From a bacterium (GTDB taxonomy: Bacteria > Chloroflexota > Anaerolineae > Caldilineales > Caldilineaceae): 64,000 nucleotides of DNA. Position 1 is the stretch's first letter. Each line of letters begins with the position of its first letter. A program made the position numbers and the translations under genes. This document shows, one piece after another, positions 7,133-17,275 of the stretch. Under the pieces are notes generated by a model. The model had not been told where the DNA came from. It saw only the letters and a program-made list of their open reading frames with translations, and ran no database searches. The stretch is taken from assembly GCA_016124945.1 (NCBI GenBank), contig WGMT01000021.1:1-64000 (forward strand), written 5' to 3'.

Positions 7133-8701
7133 ATGGTCAATCATATTTCCACCGAAGTTCTCATCCTCGGCACCGGCATTGCCGGGGCGACGACGGCGCT
7201 GGCGCTGGCCGATGCCGGCATCCCGGTGACGGTGGTGACCCGCGCCAACCGTCCTGAGGACACGAACACCTATTGGGCGCAGGGAGGCATCATCTACGAG
7301 GGCGACGACGATTCGCCGGCGCTGCTGGCCGAGGACATTGTGCGCGCCGGGGCCGGTCATAGCAACCCTGAGGCGGTGCGCATCCTTGCCGAAGAAGGAC
7401 CGGTTGCCGTGCGCGAGGTGTTGCTTGCGCGCGTGGACGTACCTTTTGACCTGGCCGGCGACGGCGATCTGTCCCTGGCCCTGGAGGGTGGTCACTCGCT
7501 GCCGCGCATCATCCACGCTGCTGACGCCACGGGCAAGGCCATCGAGATCGGGCTGATCCAGGCCATGGACGCCCACCCCAACATCACGCTGCTCACCGGT
7601 CACACCGCTGTGGACCTGCTCACCCCCTCTCATCACAGTATGGACAGGCTCTCTGTCTACCAACCGCGCTCGTGTGTGGGTGCGTACTTGTTGGATCAGG
7701 CCAGCGGCGAGGTGCGCCGCTGTATCGCCAGGATGACCGTCCTTGCTACCGGTGGCCTGGGGCAGATCTTCCTGCGTTCGACGAACCCGGTGGGCAGCCG
7801 CGGCGACGGACTGGCGATGGCTGAGCGAGCCGAGGCGCGCATCATCAACGCCGAGTTTGTGCAATTCCACCCCACGGCCTTTTTCCGCCAGGGCGCGGTG
7901 CGTTTTCTCGTCTCCGAAGCAGTACGCGGCGCGGGCGCTCGGCTCGTCCACGCCGACGGCGAACCCTTCATGCAAAACCACGACCCACAGTGGAAGGATC
8001 TGGCCCCGCGCGACGTGGTGGCGCGCAGCATCCACCGCGAAATGCTTGCGCGGGACGTCAACAACGTCTACCTCGACCTACGCTCATACGTGCCGCGCGA
8101 CGAGATTCTGCGTCACTTTCCCACGATTTACGAGCAGGCGCTTGAATACGGAGTCGACATCACAGAAGACCTCGTGCCGGTGGTTCCCGCTGCGCACTAC
8201 GCCTGCGGCGGCGTCTGGGTGGACGAGTGGGGACAGACTACGCTCAAAAATCTCTACGCTGTGGGCGAAGTGGCCTGCACCGGCCTGCACGGGGCGAATC
8301 GCCTGGCGAGTACGTCCTTGTTGGAAGGGCTGGTGTGGGGACGCCGCGCCGCCCAACACATCCAATCTCATCTGTCCGCGCAAACGCTCTACGACGCCGA
8401 CCTGATCCCGACGTGGGCCGTCACCGGCGACGCCGTGGCCGATCCGGCCCTGCTCACTCAAGACATGAGCGTGATCAAGCACATCATGTGGAACTACGTG
8501 GGGCTGGTGCGTACTGGTCCTCGCCTGGCGCGGGCGCTGCGCGATCTGCACAGCCTGGAGAGCGAGATCGAGAGCTTCTACCGCACCCGCCGCCTCACCG
8601 ACGATCTCATCGGCCTGCGCAACGCCGTCCGTACGGCGATTATCGTGACAAACGCGGCGTGGCGGAATAAGGTGAGTATGGGGTGTCATTATCGGGAGTG
8701 A
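7133..8701 (+). CDS. nadB: L-aspartate oxidase
   Basis: NadB oxidises L-aspartate to iminoaspartate with FAD, the first step of de novo NAD synthesis. The 522-residue protein begins with the Rossmann motif LGTGIAGATTAL, followed by TYWAQGG, the active-site region EGGHSLPRIIHAADATGK, the FAD stretch ATGGLGQIF and EFVQFHPTAF, and the late FAD motif YAVGEVACTGLHGANRLAS. A C-terminal helical region follows, as in the fumarate reductase/succinate dehydrogenase flavoprotein family. Length and motif order fit NadB and not SdhA. The start has AAAGAGA about nine bases upstream. It follows nadA across the inverted repeat at 6997-7110 and probably shares the nad transcript. Confidence 0.95.
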   Translation: MVNHISTEVLILGTGIAGATTALALADAGIPVTVVTRANRPEDTNTYWAQGGIIYEGDDDSPALLAEDIVRAGAGHSNPEAVRILAEEGPVAVREVLLARVDVPFDLAGDGDLSLALEGGHSLPRIIHAADATGKAIEIGLIQAMDAHPNITLLTGHTAVDLLTPSHHSMDRLSVYQPRSCVGAYLLDQASGEVRRCIARMTVLATGGLGQIFLRSTNPVGSRGDGLAMAERAEARIINAEFVQFHPTAFFRQGAVRFLVSEAVRGAGARLVHADGEPFMQNHDPQWKDLAPRDVVARSIHREMLARDVNNVYLDLRSYVPRDEILRHFPTIYEQALEYGVDITEDLVPVVPAAHYACGGVWVDEWGQTTLKNLYAVGEVACTGLHGANRLASTSLLEGLVWGRRAAQHIQSHLSAQTLYDADLIPTWAVTGDAVADPALLTQDMSVIKHIMWNYVGLVRTGPRLARALRDLHSLESEIESFYRTRRLTDDLIGLRNAVRTAIIVTNAAWRNKVSMGCHYRE

Positions 8702-8715
8702 TTGGGGGCGAGAAG

Positions 8716-8743
8716 GCAAAAGGCAAAGTGCAAAAGGCAAAAG
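8716..8743 (+). repeat. Heptamer repeat, GCAAAAG type
   Basis: Four consecutive heptamers: GCAAAAG, GCAAAGT, GCAAAAG, GCAAAAG. It starts 14 bases after the nadB stop. Unlike most of the others I see no mirrored arm nearby. The rest of the 299-base gap to the next gene holds a promoter candidate near its right end and nothing else I recognise. Confidence 0.7.
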
Positions 8744-8896
8744 TGGCTGAGCGGCACCCTTCCCTGGTAGCGTGAACTACGGTGCGGGGCGTCGTCCCCT
8801 TTGCCGTAGCTGCGGTTACCAACCGCAGAACGTCGTCTTCGAGATCGCGTCCTCATGACAGAGACACAAACTATTCGACAACGTCCTGAAAAACGT

Positions 8897-8926
8897 TTGA
8901 AACTGAATCGGTCCATCGGGTAAAAT
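8897..8926 (+). promoter_or_regulatory. Candidate sigma-70 promoter
   Basis: TTGAAA (8897-8902) and TAAAAT (8921-8926) are 18 bases apart, about 75 bases ahead of the small gene at 9001. Confidence 0.5.
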
Positions 8927-9000
8927 GTCGCACACCGCCCGCCGCGGACGCATCCGCATTTTCAGCGCAAGGCGACCAACGAGTCACGAAAGAAGACAGT

Positions 9001-9273
9001 ATGAAGAACTCTTCTTCTGATCCCGAAGATGATGATCTGCGCCCTGAGTACGATCTGTCCAAATACGTTCACGTTGCCGAACGCGGAAAGTACGCGGAAC
9101 AGTACCGCACTGGCACGAATCTGGTGTTGCTTGCGCCCGATGTAGCGGCTGCGTTCCCTAGCGATGAGGCTGTCAACGAGGCGCTGCGGCTGGTGATGCG
9201 GCTGGCGTTGATCCCGGCTGTCCATGCGGGAGATGACGCAGAACCCCCACCTAACCTCCCCCGCAGCCGCTGA
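9001..9273 (+). CDS. Small conserved protein of unknown function, antitoxin-like
   Basis: This 90-residue protein starts with an acidic stretch and then the pattern LRPEYDLSKY, RGKYAEQY, TNLVLLAPDVAAAFP and AVNEALRLV. This pattern is widespread in small proteins of cyanobacteria and Chloroflexota, often annotated as hypothetical and sometimes found next to PIN or other toxin genes. Family members usually stop soon after the LRL helix; here the last ~20 residues (Pro-rich, ending NLPRSR) look like read-through into non-conserved sequence, so the 3' end may have been altered. It is followed by a gap and a convergent PIN toxin gene; it is not obviously in that operon. Confidence 0.65.
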   Translation: MKNSSSDPEDDDLRPEYDLSKYVHVAERGKYAEQYRTGTNLVLLAPDVAAAFPSDEAVNEALRLVMRLALIPAVHAGDDAEPPPNLPRSR

Positions 9274-9404
9274 AGCCGCCGAGGACGGCGGTTAGCGGGC
9301 AGGGGAGGAACTGTTGACGGGACGCGCGACGCTGACGGGACATTGGAGAATGAGCAAAGCGGCGATTCACTGCTGCCCCCATCCCGACGGGTTTTCTATG
9401 TGGC

Positions 9405-9842
9405 TCAGATGATTTCTACGGGGAGGATGCGGAGACCTGCGGCCTGGGATGCACCCGCAAGTGCACCGTCGAAGGTGACCATTGTGATGGCGCTGTTCAA
9501 AGCCGATTGCCAGGTGATGGCCGCAGCCAGATGCATGGCATCGATTCCACGCAGCCCGTGTCCCCAGGCCACCTCGCCGGCGCGGCGGACGGTCTGTTCG
9601 GTGATCTGTGTGCGGACGTTCTGGGGCCAGTCCGCCTGGAATCGATGCAAGCAGGATTCCGCTTCTGGACGAGTCAAAACATTCATGCGGATGGCTTTGG
9701 CAACGGCTGCGGATACTTCCGCCCGCGAAATTAAAGACGTTCCCACCAGCTCGGCATCCGCGATCCACTGGACGACATCCTCTGATCCAGGTTCGTCGAT
9801 GTAGGGTTTGACGATGGCGCTGGCGTCAAGGTAGAGGATCAA
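9405..9842 (-). CDS. PIN-domain toxin (VapC-like)
   Basis: About 145 residues. The N-terminus LYLDASAIVKPY carries the first PIN acidic residue, RAEVSAAVAKA the second, and GIDAMHLAAA plus TFDGAL the remaining acidic positions of the RNase active site. VapC-type toxins cleave RNA, often tRNA or rRNA, and are neutralised by the upstream antitoxin. The best start is a TTG at 9842 that overlaps the antitoxin TGA stop (sequence TTGA), giving tight translational coupling; the longer upstream frame only reads back through the antitoxin gene. It forms an operon with the Phd-type gene at 9839-10111. Confidence 0.8.
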   Translation of the reverse strand: MILYLDASAIVKPYIDEPGSEDVVQWIADAELVGTSLISRAEVSAAVAKAIRMNVLTRPEAESCLHRFQADWPQNVRTQITEQTVRRAGEVAWGHGLRGIDAMHLAAAITWQSALNSAITMVTFDGALAGASQAAGLRILPVEII

Positions 9843-10111
9843 TCTCTGTCCTCCAGCAACAGATCGGAGACGCTGCGCCCGCTGCTGTTTTCCACCCTCG
9901 GCACAGGACCTAATTTGTTCCCATCCCACGCCACCAGCCCCGCCTTGAGCAACGCCTGCATCTGCTCTTCCAACGACAGCGCCACCGGGATCACGCGGCC
10001 TACGGGCTTGCCATGTTCCGTGAGCACCAGCGTTGCGCCGTCCTTGACCTGGCGCATGTAGCTGCTCAGGTGCGTCTTAAACTCGCGGATCCCTACTTCG
10101 GTTGGTTCCAT
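9839..10111 (-). CDS. Phd/YefM-family antitoxin
   Basis: A 90-residue protein with the Phd/YefM DNA-binding fold signature: VGIREFKTHLSSYMRQVKDG, then LVLTEHGKPVGRVIPV. The C-terminal half, which would wrap the toxin, ends in LLLEDRD. It should bind and inhibit the PIN toxin and repress its own promoter. I place the start at the ATG at 10111, where AGGAGG lies five bases upstream; upstream in-frame sequence runs into the palindrome at 10169-10203. It overlaps the toxin gene by four bases. Confidence 0.85.
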   Translation of the reverse strand: MEPTEVGIREFKTHLSSYMRQVKDGATLVLTEHGKPVGRVIPVALSLEEQMQALLKAGLVAWDGNKLGPVPRVENSSGRSVSDLLLEDRD

Positions 10112-10168
10112 ATTGCCTCCTTGTTTGTGGTCACATTTTACAGAGTGGGACCACGTTATCTCAATGGG

Positions 10169-10203
10169 TTGAAGTGAACAGTGCCAGCCACTGTTCACTT
10201 CAA
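10169..10203. promoter_or_regulatory. Perfect 15-bp palindrome between divergent genes
   Basis: TTGAAGTGAACAGTG (10169-10183), a 5-base spacer, then CACTGTTCACTTCAA (10189-10203). It lies between the antitoxin start and the Cof phosphatase start. It could be the operator of the toxin-antitoxin operon or a repeat-type hairpin; it contains GTGCCAGCCAC at its centre, which resembles the REP-like arms at 284 and 46266. Confidence 0.5.
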
Positions 10204-10333
10204 CTCAACATTCGCCCAATCCCCCCATTCGCTGTCACCCATGATAAACTACCCCCAAGCAACCAATTTACCGATGACCAACCATCGCACGCAACACGAT
10301 CCCAATCAAAATCACCAACCACAAGGATCCCCC

Positions 10334-11101
10334 ATGCTCTCCATCATCGCCGTCGATCTCGACGACACCATCGTGCGCAGTGACGGTGTCATCGCGCAGC
10401 GCACCATCGATGCCCTTACCACCTGGGAAGAACGGGGCGGACGTGTCGTCGTCGCCACAGGACGCCCGCCGCGCTCCACACGCAAGATTTCGGAACGGCT
10501 GCACCACCTGCCCTGGATTTCGTACAACGGCGCCATCATTACCCAGGGCGACGCCGTCCTCTACGAAGAGTACATCCCCGGCGCAGAGACGGTGCGCATC
10601 GTCGAAATGCTCCAAGACGTCGATCCCACGCTACGCATTGGCCTGGAGATCGACGACGTCCTCTACATCAATCAATCCATCCAACGCTATGACGCCGTCG
10701 TCACCGAAGATCTGCTCAGCGTGGCCAACCAGCCCACGGCCAAGGTGATCCTCACCCTCGACCACTACGAACTCGTGCGCCCCCATCTGGCCGAACTGCC
10801 CACGTCGGTGCGGGCGCTGCTTTCGCCAAAGTACAACCTCGTGCAGATCATGGCGCATGGAACGTCCAAGGCTAGCGCCCTCGCTCACCTTGTAGACATG
10901 TGGGGCGAGTCGCTGGCCAACGTCATTGCCTTCGGCGACGACACCAACGACGTCGAAATGCTCGAAGAGTGTGGTGTCGGCGTGGCAATGGGCAACGGCG
11001 TGCCCGAAGTGTTCGCCGTGGCCGACCGTGTCACCGCCACCAACGACGAAGACGGCGTGGCGATTGTCGTCGAAGAATTACTCGAAGGTGTCAGGCAATA
11101 G
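10334..11101 (+). CDS. Cof-type HAD-superfamily phosphatase
   Basis: A 255-residue protein with HAD motif I at the N-terminus (VDLDDTIV), motif II in VVVATGRPP, a Cof/IIB cap domain in the middle, and the late Lys and acidic motif in FGDDTNDVEML. Members hydrolyse phosphate from sugars, FMN precursors or other small molecules; the substrate cannot be read from sequence. The ATG at 10334 has AAGGA six bases upstream and starts exactly at the HAD fold; a longer frame upstream lacks such a site. The TAG stop codon (11099-11101) lies inside the left arm of the palindromic repeat at 11097. Confidence 0.88.
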   Translation: MLSIIAVDLDDTIVRSDGVIAQRTIDALTTWEERGGRVVVATGRPPRSTRKISERLHHLPWISYNGAIITQGDAVLYEEYIPGAETVRIVEMLQDVDPTLRIGLEIDDVLYINQSIQRYDAVVTEDLLSVANQPTAKVILTLDHYELVRPHLAELPTSVRALLSPKYNLVQIMAHGTSKASALAHLVDMWGESLANVIAFGDDTNDVEMLEECGVGVAMGNGVPEVFAVADRVTATNDEDGVAIVVEELLEGVRQ

Positions 11102-11198
11102 AACGCGGATTGGGCGGATTGGGCGGATCAAACGGATTTCCAGAGGTTTGAACAAGAATCCGTAAAATCCGCCCAATCCACCCAATCCGCGTTCTATT
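11097..11198. repeat. Palindromic 'cggatt' element
   Basis: AATAGAACGCGGATTGGGCG and further bases (11097-11128) are mirrored at 11167-11198 with one or two mismatches. The arm has a 9-base period (GGATTGGGC). Sister elements lie at 33206-33301 and 61866-61951, and a half copy near 4647-4690. The left arm supplies the stop codon of the Cof gene. Confidence 0.8.
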
Positions 11199-11231
11199 CT
11201 CCCGCCATCGTTGTGATCGAGATCTCGCATC

Positions 11232-11705
11232 ATGTATACTGTGCATACACTGTCCGCAACCGACGCCGAGGCCATCGCCGCGTGGACATACGAACCACCC
11301 TACCAAATCTACAACATGGACGGCTCCGCGTCGCTGCTGCTCGATGCAGCGGCGCGCTATTTCGGCGTCTATGACGGCGATGAACTGATCGCCTTCTGCT
11401 GTTTCGGTGGAGAAGGTCAGGTGCCCGGTTTCGACTACAACGCCTCGTCGGCACTCGACATTGGCGTGGGCATGGATCCGAACCTGAGCGGTCGGGGCCG
11501 AGGACGAGCTACGCTGGCGGCCATCCTTGCCTTCGGTGCAGCGCAATACCGTCCTGGGTACTGGCGCGCTACCATCGCCGTCTTCAATCAACGATCCCAG
11601 CAGATGTTCCGCAATGCAGGCTTCGTCGAAGTGGCGCGGTTTGTGAGCACGGGCGTGGACCCGCGCTCGTTTGTCGTCGTTGTTAAAGAGGTGATTGGTG
11701 ATTAG
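11232..11705 (+). CDS. GNAT-family N-acetyltransferase
   Basis: A 157-residue protein with the GNAT layout: an N-terminal strand-helix region, a central strand LIAFCCFGG, the acetyl-CoA pyrophosphate loop SGRGRGRATLAA (R/Q-x-x-G-x-G/A type), and the C-terminal NQRSQQMFRNAGFVEVARF. The acceptor is unknown. No strong ribosome site precedes the ATG. The last four codons and the TAG stop are made from the heptamer repeat GTGATTG/GTGATTA, so the C-terminus VIGD is repeat-derived. Confidence 0.85.
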   Translation: MYTVHTLSATDAEAIAAWTYEPPYQIYNMDGSASLLLDAAARYFGVYDGDELIAFCCFGGEGQVPGFDYNASSALDIGVGMDPNLSGRGRGRATLAAILAFGAAQYRPGYWRATIAVFNQRSQQMFRNAGFVEVARFVSTGVDPRSFVVVVKEVIGD

Positions 11706-11802
11706 TGATTGGTGATTAGGTTCTGTCGATACCGTGATCCCAATTGAGCACCATTCCCTCAACACGATCCCACCCAATCACGAATCACGAATCACCAATC
11801 AC
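11691..11802. repeat. Mirrored heptamer repeats, GTGATTA type
   Basis: Left arm 11691-11718: GTGATTG, GTGATTA, GTGATTG, GTGATTA. Right arm 11775-11802: CAATCAC, GAATCAC, GAATCAC, CAATCAC. Each arm is exactly four heptamers and the arms are reverse complementary apart from the variable base. The interior ends with CCCTCAACACGATCC, a short core seen in other intergenic elements. The left arm overlaps the acetyltransferase stop and the right arm stops two bases before the next ATG. Confidence 0.85.
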
Positions 11803-11804
11803 CT

Positions 11805-12818
11805 ATGAAAACACTACGTATCGGCATCGTCGGCGCGGGCCGCATGGGACACACCCACGCCTCCTTTTTGCGCGAGGAACCGGACGTGCAGATCACTGCC
11901 GTCTGCAATTGGTCTCTGCCCCGCGGCGAGGAGATGGCCGCCGAATGGGGCGCGAACGTCTACACGTCTCATCGTGAGATGTTGCGCAACCAAGAATTCG
12001 ACGCCGTCTACGTCTGCACGCCCACCTACAACCACGCCGAAATCGCCCTGGGCGTCCTCGGACAGGGCATTCCCGCCTTCCTCGAAAAGCCCATTTCGCT
12101 GGATCTGCCGCTGATGGGTGCACTGTGGCGGTTGGCCAAGGCACGCAACAGCCTCGTCTCCGTCGCCTTCCACTGGCGCTACACCCGCGCTTGCCAGGAA
12201 GCGCAACGGCTCATCGGCAACGAGCCAATTGCCCTGGTCAACCTGCGCTGGTATTGGACGCGCCCCCCCGTGCGTTGGATGTGGAACCGCGCCCTTGCCG
12301 GCGGCCAGATCGTTGATCAAAATATCCATCTGGTCGATCTTTCGCAGGCCCTGGCCGGTGACGTGGAAAGCGTCTATGCCTGTTACAATGAACGCCAAAG
12401 CAACTTCGACGACGGTTTTGACAATTGGGATGCCTACGCGTTAACCTTGCGCTACAAGAGCGGCGCGGTGGGCAACTGCACAGGAACCTATGCCCTGTAT
12501 CCTGAAATTCAAGACACCGCCACCGCCGACTTTGCCCTACGCGACCGTCTGTTGCGCATCACAGAAGCTGGGCTGGATGTGATGACACCGTCTGGTGTAG
12601 CGCATACGCCCAATGAAGGCGCTTTCCGCGCCGGCGTCAACCGGGCCTTCATCGAAGCCGTACGCACCGGAGATCCCACTCCTCTGCGCGCCGGCCTCTG
12701 GGAAGGCATCCACTCCACCGCCGTCGTCCTGGCGGCAAACCAATCGGCCCGAACGGGGTTGCCCGTCAAGGTGGATGAATTTCTGGCGCAGCAGGCGGGA
12801 ATTAGAAGAAATGAATGA
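11805..12818 (+). CDS. Gfo/Idh/MocA-family NAD(P)-dependent oxidoreductase
   Basis: A 337-residue protein with an N-terminal Rossmann fold (IGIVGAGRMGHTHAS), then DAVYVCTPTYNHAE and the family hallmark FLEKPIS, in which the Lys takes part in catalysis. The substrate domain has GGQIVDQNIHLVDL, matching the conserved Asp-x-x-x-His motif. These enzymes oxidise or reduce sugars, inositols and related polyols. The neighbouring isomerase-like gene and sugar ABC transporter suggest a shared role in catabolism of a sugar or sugar acid. Its 3' end and the following gap carry another repeat (12808-12967). Confidence 0.9.
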   Translation: MKTLRIGIVGAGRMGHTHASFLREEPDVQITAVCNWSLPRGEEMAAEWGANVYTSHREMLRNQEFDAVYVCTPTYNHAEIALGVLGQGIPAFLEKPISLDLPLMGALWRLAKARNSLVSVAFHWRYTRACQEAQRLIGNEPIALVNLRWYWTRPPVRWMWNRALAGGQIVDQNIHLVDLSQALAGDVESVYACYNERQSNFDDGFDNWDAYALTLRYKSGAVGNCTGTYALYPEIQDTATADFALRDRLLRITEAGLDVMTPSGVAHTPNEGAFRAGVNRAFIEAVRTGDPTPLRAGLWEGIHSTAVVLAANQSARTGLPVKVDEFLAQQAGIRRNE

Positions 12819-12967
12819 AGAATAAAGATTGGGGAGAGTGTGCTGCTGTCGCGGCATGTGAAGTCTTTGGTTGAGTTTGTAAGTGACGCAGACGAGCCTC
12901 AACACGACAACTTACCCAATCACCCGCCAACAAACTCAACCCAATCATCATTCTTCATTCATCATTT
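12808..12967. repeat. Mirrored heptamer-like repeat, AATGAAG type
   Basis: Text near 12808-12830 (AATGAAG, AATAAAG, ATTGGGG) is mirrored near 12941-12967 (CCCAATCATCATTCTTCATT). Inside is a second inverted pair, GGTTGAGTTTGT (12869-12880) and ACAAACTCAACC (12930-12941), plus a copy of CAACACGAC (12900-12908). It fills the gap between two sugar genes. Confidence 0.6.
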
Positions 12968-13001
12968 ACCAGCTCAACATCCAATCTCACATTCAACACC
13001 C

Positions 13002-14360
13002 ATGACCCAACCACTCTCCGTCGCTCTGGTTTCCATTGCGCGCCCGACGTTTGACGTGCCGCTGGCACAGTCGGTGGCGGATACCGTTCACACGCAGTTA
13101 ACCTGGGCCGGTTACAACGTCGTCGGCACGGATACCACGCTCATCATGGACACCGCCGCCGTCGAGGACGCTGTCCACGGGCTCAAAAGTGTGGACGTTG
13201 ACCTGCTTGTCCTCTTGCAGGCATCGTTTGCCGACAGCTCAATGGCCGTGACATTGGCCGAAGCCGTACATGACAAGGGCGTGCCGGTTTTGCTCTGGGC
13301 CGTCCCAGAAGAACGTAGCGGCGGACGGCTGCGCCTGAACAGCCTGTGCGGCATCAACCTGGCCGGCCATGCGCTCAAACGCCGTGGCATCGCCTATGAG
13401 TACATCCTGGCTCCGGCGGACGACGTCTACGCGCTGGAGACGGTCAACGCGCTGGCGCGGGCGGGCCGAGCACGACGGACGCTGAAAGAGAGCCGTGTCG
13501 GCGTGGTGGGCGAACACCCCGGCGGTTTCGACACGTGTAGCTACGATGCCGCCGAAGTGCAAAGCCGTTTCGGTGCAACCGTGGTGCCGCTGCCACTCAC
13601 CGACACACTGCAAGCTGCCGCTGCTGTCAGCGCCCAACGTCGCCAGGAATTTGTGACACGGGTTTCGTCGTTCACGCCCAATCTCGGCGAACTCGACGCC
13701 GCCGCCACGGCAGGCACTGCCGGCGTCTACGCCGCCCTGTCCGACCGTGCCGCCGCCGACAAACTCGATGGCATCGCCGTGCGCTGCTGGCCCGAATTCT
13801 TCACCGAATTGGGCTGTGCTGCCTGCGGAGCCATGAGCGTCCTCAGTGAGGATCGCATTCCCTGTAGCTGTGAGGCCGACGTCAACGGCACGCTGACACT
13901 GGTGCTGTTGCAGGCCATCAGCGGGCTGCAACCGTTCATCACTGACCTGGTCAACGTGGACGCCGAAAGCGACAGCGCCGTCCTCTGGCATTGTGGATTG
14001 GCCCCAATTTCCATGGCCGACCCCGCCTACACCATCGAGGGGACGGTCCACAGCAACCGCAAGTTGCCGCTGCTCTTCCAGTTCCCGCTCAAGCCAGGAC
14101 GTGTCACTGTGGCGCGGTTGCACCACCTGCCCGAGACGGGCTATCGACTCGTCATCGGCGGCGGCGAAATGCTTTCCGCACCGCCCAGTTTCAGCGGCAC
14201 CAGCGGCGTCGTCCGCTTCGACAGGCCGGTGATGGAGGTCTTCGACACTATCATGAATGAGGGGTTGGAGCACCACGTCTGTATCATCTACGGCGACTAT
14301 CGGGCGGCGTTGAGGGCCTACGCCCGTCTGGCCGGGTTGCATGTTTTGGAATTGACATAA
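13002..14360 (+). CDS. L-fucose/L-arabinose isomerase-family protein
   Basis: A 452-residue protein (start at the ATG at 13002; the sequence upstream is the repeat). It has the two-domain layout of the FucI/AraA fold: an alpha/beta N-terminal domain ([16 protein letters not shown] near the start, [14 protein letters not shown]) and a C-terminal region with [19 protein letters not shown] and [13 protein letters not shown], which in relatives carries the Glu and Asp that bind the catalytic Mn2+. A His in LWHCGLAP fits the third ligand region. It probably interconverts an aldose and ketose, but which sugar cannot be read. It sits between a sugar dehydrogenase and a sugar ABC transporter. The stop codon lies within a 14-base tandem repeat. 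Confidence 0.8.
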   Translation: MTQPLSVALVSIARPTFDVPLAQSVADTVHTQLTWAGYNVVGTDTTLIMDTAAVEDAVHGLKSVDVDLLVLLQASFADSSMAVTLAEAVHDKGVPVLLWAVPEERSGGRLRLNSLCGINLAGHALKRRGIAYEYILAPADDVYALETVNALARAGRARRTLKESRVGVVGEHPGGFDTCSYDAAEVQSRFGATVVPLPLTDTLQAAAAVSAQRRQEFVTRVSSFTPNLGELDAAATAGTAGVYAALSDRAAADKLDGIAVRCWPEFFTELGCAACGAMSVLSEDRIPCSCEADVNGTLTLVLLQAISGLQPFITDLVNVDAESDSAVLWHCGLAPISMADPAYTIEGTVHSNRKLPLLFQFPLKPGRVTVARLHHLPETGYRLVIGGGEMLSAPPSFSGTSGVVRFDRPVMEVFDTIMNEGLEHHVCIIYGDYRAALRAYARLAGLHVLELT

Positions 14361-14392
14361 CTTCATTGACATAACTTCATTGACATAACTTC
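14351..14392 (+). repeat. Three tandem 14-bp repeats
   Basis: ATTGACATAACTTC occurs three times without change (14351-14364, 14365-14378, 14379-14392). The first copy encodes the last residues and TAA stop of the isomerase-like gene. Fourteen is twice the heptamer period seen elsewhere. Confidence 0.85.
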
Positions 14393-14727
14393 GTAGAGAC
14401 GCACGATTGAGTACATCACGATTCTCTTCGAAATTGCGGAGTGAGCATTCTGCCCTGAAAGGAACCTGTGAACATAGATCAAAGCAAACACGGATCAACC
14501 CGAAGAAAAATCCGTGTTTCCCCAATCCGTGTCCACAACTTTCATCCGCCCTGGCGCAGCAAGGCGCAGAATAACTCAGATGCGGCTTTCCGGGTCAACC
14601 CGGCATCTGAGAATGCCTGCTCCACATCGAAATCGTAAGTGAACGAGATCTGTCTCTCTACTCTTACCTATATCCGAGTCCACCCACTCACACCGTCTGT
14701 TCAACCATTTCCTGAAGGAGGAAACCA
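14393..14727. other. Intergenic region upstream of the sugar ABC operon, with hairpins
   Basis: No gene seen. AAACACGGAT and ATCCGTGTTT form an inverted pair near 14487-14520, related in wording to the 'cggatt' elements. CTCAGATGC (14575-14583) and GCATCTGAG (14603-14611) enclose the palindrome CGGGTCAACCCG (14591-14602), a stacked hairpin that could be an operator or leader structure for the transporter. AAGGAGG at 14715-14721 is the ribosome site of the binding protein. Confidence 0.5.
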
Positions 14728-16119
14728 GTGAAGCACAACAAGCTGTGGCTCGTGCTCGTGATTCTGTTGACAATGATGCTGGCTGCCTGTGCGCCGGCAG
14801 CCCCGTCTGCCCCTGCCGATCAACCGGCATCTGAACCCGCTGCCGAGGCCACCGAAGCCCCGGCTGAAGAAGCAGCCCCTGCCCCGTCGGGCGACGCAGT
14901 TGAACTGCGCATGACGTGGTACGACGACGGCAACGAAGGCGCGGTGCTCCGTGAACTGCTCGATCGTTTCGAGGCAGAGAACTCTGACATCCGCGTTGTG
15001 ATCGACACCGTGCCTTACTCGTCGGGCATCCTCGAGACGCTGCCCATCCAGTTGGAGGCGGGCCAAGGCCCCGACATGGCTCGTGTCACCCAGTTTGGTA
15101 TTCTCTCCAGGTACATGCTTGACATGCGCCCCTACCTGCAAGATCCTGAATACTGGGAAACCAACTTTGGCCCCTTCCTCGATTGGATGCAGGCGGAACC
15201 GGGCGGCGACGCCATCCCCGGCTTCATGACACAGCTCACTGTCACCGGCCCGTACATCAACCGCACGCTCTTCGAGCAGGCCGGCGTCGCTGTCCCCAGC
15301 GACACTTCCGACAGTGTCACCTGGGGTGAGTGGGCAGAGGCAACGCGGCAGGTGGCCGAGTTCTTCGGCTCCGATGACATCTTCGCCATGGGCATGGATC
15401 GCACCGGTCACCGCCTGGCCGGCCCTGCCATCAGCGTGGGCGCAACCTATTTTGACGCCGAAGGCAACCCGTCCCTGGTCGAAGACGAAGGTTTCATGAC
15501 GATGGCACAGTTGATGGTGGATTGGCACGCCGACGGCACGATGCTGCCCGACGTGTGGATCGGCTCCGCCGGCAGCTACGTCGCCGCCAACGAGCCTTTC
15601 ATCAACAGCCAGTTGGTGCTTTACATGTCGGGTAGCTGGCAGGTAGGCCAGTTCGCCCAGACCATCGGCGACGCCTTTGATTGGGAAGCTGTGCCCAATC
15701 CGTGTGGCCCTGCGGCCTGCACCGGCATGCCGGGCGGCGCAGGCGTTGTCGCCATCGCTACCACCGAGCATCCCGAAGAAGTGGCCCGTGTGATGGAATA
15801 CCTGACCCAGGAAGAGGTAATGGCCGAATTCTATGCCCGTACACTCTTCATCCCTGGTCACCTGGGCCTGGCCGAGTCGGGTGTCGACTTCGAAACTGAC
15901 CTGCCGCAGGCAAAGAAGTCTTTGGAAGTCTTTGCCAGCCAGGTTCCGAAATTGGCTCCGCTGGCCTACGACATGCAAGCGTATCGCTACAACACCATCG
16001 TCTTCAACGCTACCCGCGACCGCCTGAGCCAGGTCTTTGTGGGCGAGTTGACTTTGGACGAAGCGATTCAGCGCATGCAAGAGGACATTGACAGCGGTAT
16101 TGCTGCCACTCAGCAGTAA
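14728..16119 (+). CDS. Sugar ABC transporter substrate-binding lipoprotein
   Basis: A 463-residue extracytoplasmic binding protein (SBP bacterial family 1). The signal ends in LAAC with lipidated Cys21, then an Ala/Pro/Glu-rich linker to about residue 55, and the ligand-binding lobes. Recognisable blocks are LRMTWYDDGNEG, QLEAGQGPDMARVTQF (the usual GxGPDV segment), and YMSGSWQVGQF in the second lobe. A Cys pair in NPCGPAACTG may form a disulfide. The start is GTG at 14728, six bases after AAGGAGG. It delivers a sugar or sugar derivative to the two permeases downstream. No ATPase gene is in the operon, so a shared MsmX/UgpC-type ATPase is probably encoded elsewhere. Confidence 0.92.
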   Translation: MKHNKLWLVLVILLTMMLAACAPAAPSAPADQPASEPAAEATEAPAEEAAPAPSGDAVELRMTWYDDGNEGAVLRELLDRFEAENSDIRVVIDTVPYSSGILETLPIQLEAGQGPDMARVTQFGILSRYMLDMRPYLQDPEYWETNFGPFLDWMQAEPGGDAIPGFMTQLTVTGPYINRTLFEQAGVAVPSDTSDSVTWGEWAEATRQVAEFFGSDDIFAMGMDRTGHRLAGPAISVGATYFDAEGNPSLVEDEGFMTMAQLMVDWHADGTMLPDVWIGSAGSYVAANEPFINSQLVLYMSGSWQVGQFAQTIGDAFDWEAVPNPCGPAACTGMPGGAGVVAIATTEHPEEVARVMEYLTQEEVMAEFYARTLFIPGHLGLAESGVDFETDLPQAKKSLEVFASQVPKLAPLAYDMQAYRYNTIVFNATRDRLSQVFVGELTLDEAIQRMQEDIDSGIAATQQ

Positions 16120-16220
16120 ATTGATCTCTGCATGACCGCGGCGCGGATGGTGGGCGATGCTGTTGGGGTCGCCTTACCATCCGCGTCGTCATTGGATCGG
16201 AAATCAGGAGGAATGTGATC

Positions 16221-17264
<1,044 letters not shown>

Positions 17265-17275
17265 AGGAGTTTCTC